33,853 nt of DNA, taken from Phascolarctobacterium sp. Its GTDB lineage: Bacteria > Bacillota > Negativicutes > Acidaminococcales > Acidaminococcaceae. The stretch covers positions 25,073-58,925 of the forward strand of contig JAUNIS010000014.1 of NCBI GenBank assembly GCA_030523325.1, read 5' to 3'. Positions 33,598-33,853 of this stretch are shown piece after piece. The notes under the pieces were generated by a model. The model did not search any database and was not told the origin of the DNA. It was given only the letters and a program-made list of their open reading frames with translations. The position numbers and the translations under genes are program-made. Position 1 is the stretch's first letter; the number at the start of each line of letters is the position of its first letter.

Positions 33598-33673
33598 CCA
33601 AACAGTTTTAATCCATCAAGCCTCCGGCTTGATTCCACAATTCCGAATTACGAATTCCGCATTCCGAATTGAA
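33598..33673. repeat. Copy f of the intergenic hairpin repeat (3' half)
   Basis: It starts at AACAGTTTTAATCC. Hairpin 2 is ATCAAGCC-TCC-GGCTTGAT (33615-33633), followed by TCCACAATT and five 7-bp units (AATTCCG, AATTACG, AATTCCG, CATTCCG, AATTGAA; 33639-33673). The array ends at the stop codon of the next gene. Confidence 0.75.
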
Positions 33674-33853
33674 TTAAGTTTCCTCTGCAAGAACTTCTTC
33701 CGACAGCTTTTGCACAACTTCTAAACTAAGACCAGAAGCACTTGCGATATCTTCAAGGGACAATTTACCTAATCTGATTAAATTTTTAGCAGTTGAAAGC
33801 TTGTTTTTTTCTATGCCTATAGCTTCACCTTTTGCTATGCCTATGGCTTCGCC
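33674..33853 (-). CDS. C-terminal end of an Rpn/YhgA-like nuclease (partial)
   Basis: Only the last 59 codons are in the window; the start lies beyond the right edge. The tail reads as an eight-residue tandem repeat (GEAIGIAK then GEAIGIEK), followed by NKLSTAKNLIRLG and LSLEDIASASGLSLEVVQKL, ending EEVLAEET. A charged repeat leading into a short helix-turn-helix-like IA..TGLS..EV segment is the usual C-terminus of Rpn family recombination-promoting nucleases (PD-(D/E)xK transposase-like proteins). The nuclease core cannot be seen, so activity is unknown. The gene is on the same strand as the MazG-DUF2075 pair but 700 bp upstream of it. Confidence 0.72.
   Translation of the reverse strand, partial: GEAIGIAKGEAIGIEKNKLSTAKNLIRLGKLSLEDIASASGLSLEVVQKLSEEVLAEET

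Larger units (their letters stand above)
33038..33673. other. 636-bp gene-free region rich in repeats and hairpins
   Basis: No convincing protein gene is present. From left to right there are a hairpin at 33082-33099, a GC-rich stretch with CGCCTTCGGCG and GCGAGCGCAAGCGAGC-like hairpins (33119-33175), a long inverted repeat (33176-33240), about 110 bp without visible structure, repeat copy e, a terminator and repeat copy f, which touches the stop codon of the Rpn-like gene. Confidence 0.6.

Overview
The window looks like chromosomal DNA from a low-GC diderm Firmicute (Negativicutes-like). Firmicute traits are a T-box leader on thrS, RNase HIII, strong AGGAGG ribosome sites and a PgcA-type sugar mutase. 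Outer-membrane traits are an RND efflux pump with its adaptor and an ArnT-like glycosyltransferase. No rRNA, tRNA, CRISPR array, prophage or insertion sequence was seen. The genus cannot be fixed from sequence alone.

Layout. 1-3430 (+): an unrecognised AT-rich ORF, then a FecCD permease, its ATPase and a SAM methyltransferase, which together look like a metal-chelate or corrinoid uptake operon without a binding protein. 3546-6326 (-): dut and pnp. 6491-8499 (-): an unknown 529-residue protein followed by a zinc-ribbon membrane protein. 8619-10913 (-): larB and larC, two of the nickel-pincer cofactor genes; LarC carries a 125-residue insert with 50 histidines. 11099-13280 (-): thrC and a YbaK-type deacylase. 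13536-15443 (+): glutamine-dependent nadE. 15564-17246 (-): phospho-sugar mutase. 17729-26516 (-): a probable single transcription unit reading adaptor, RND pump, rnhC, ChbG/YdjC deacetylase, flippase-like membrane protein and ArnT-like transferase. 26799-28703 (-): thrS with promoter, T-box leader and terminator. 29092-30657 (+): exported DUF4127 protein. 30745-32976 (-): a MazG-like pyrophosphohydrolase and a nuclease-helicase of the DUF2075 type. 33674-33853 (-): the tail of an Rpn/YhgA-like nuclease.

How genes work together. The deacetylase, flippase-like protein and ArnT-like transferase resemble the parts needed to put a free amino sugar on lipid A or another envelope lipid, and they sit behind an efflux pump, so the unit may serve envelope defence. 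MazG plus the DUF2075 protein, with an Rpn protein beside them, is a plausible small stress or anti-phage module.

The intergenic spaces hold a dispersed repeat family: two small hairpins whose arms change in a compensating way between copies, bordered by arrays of 7-bp units such as AATTACG, AATTCCG, AATTAGC and AGTTATG. At least eight copies or fragments are visible, and a separate 100-bp multi-hairpin element lies upstream of larB.
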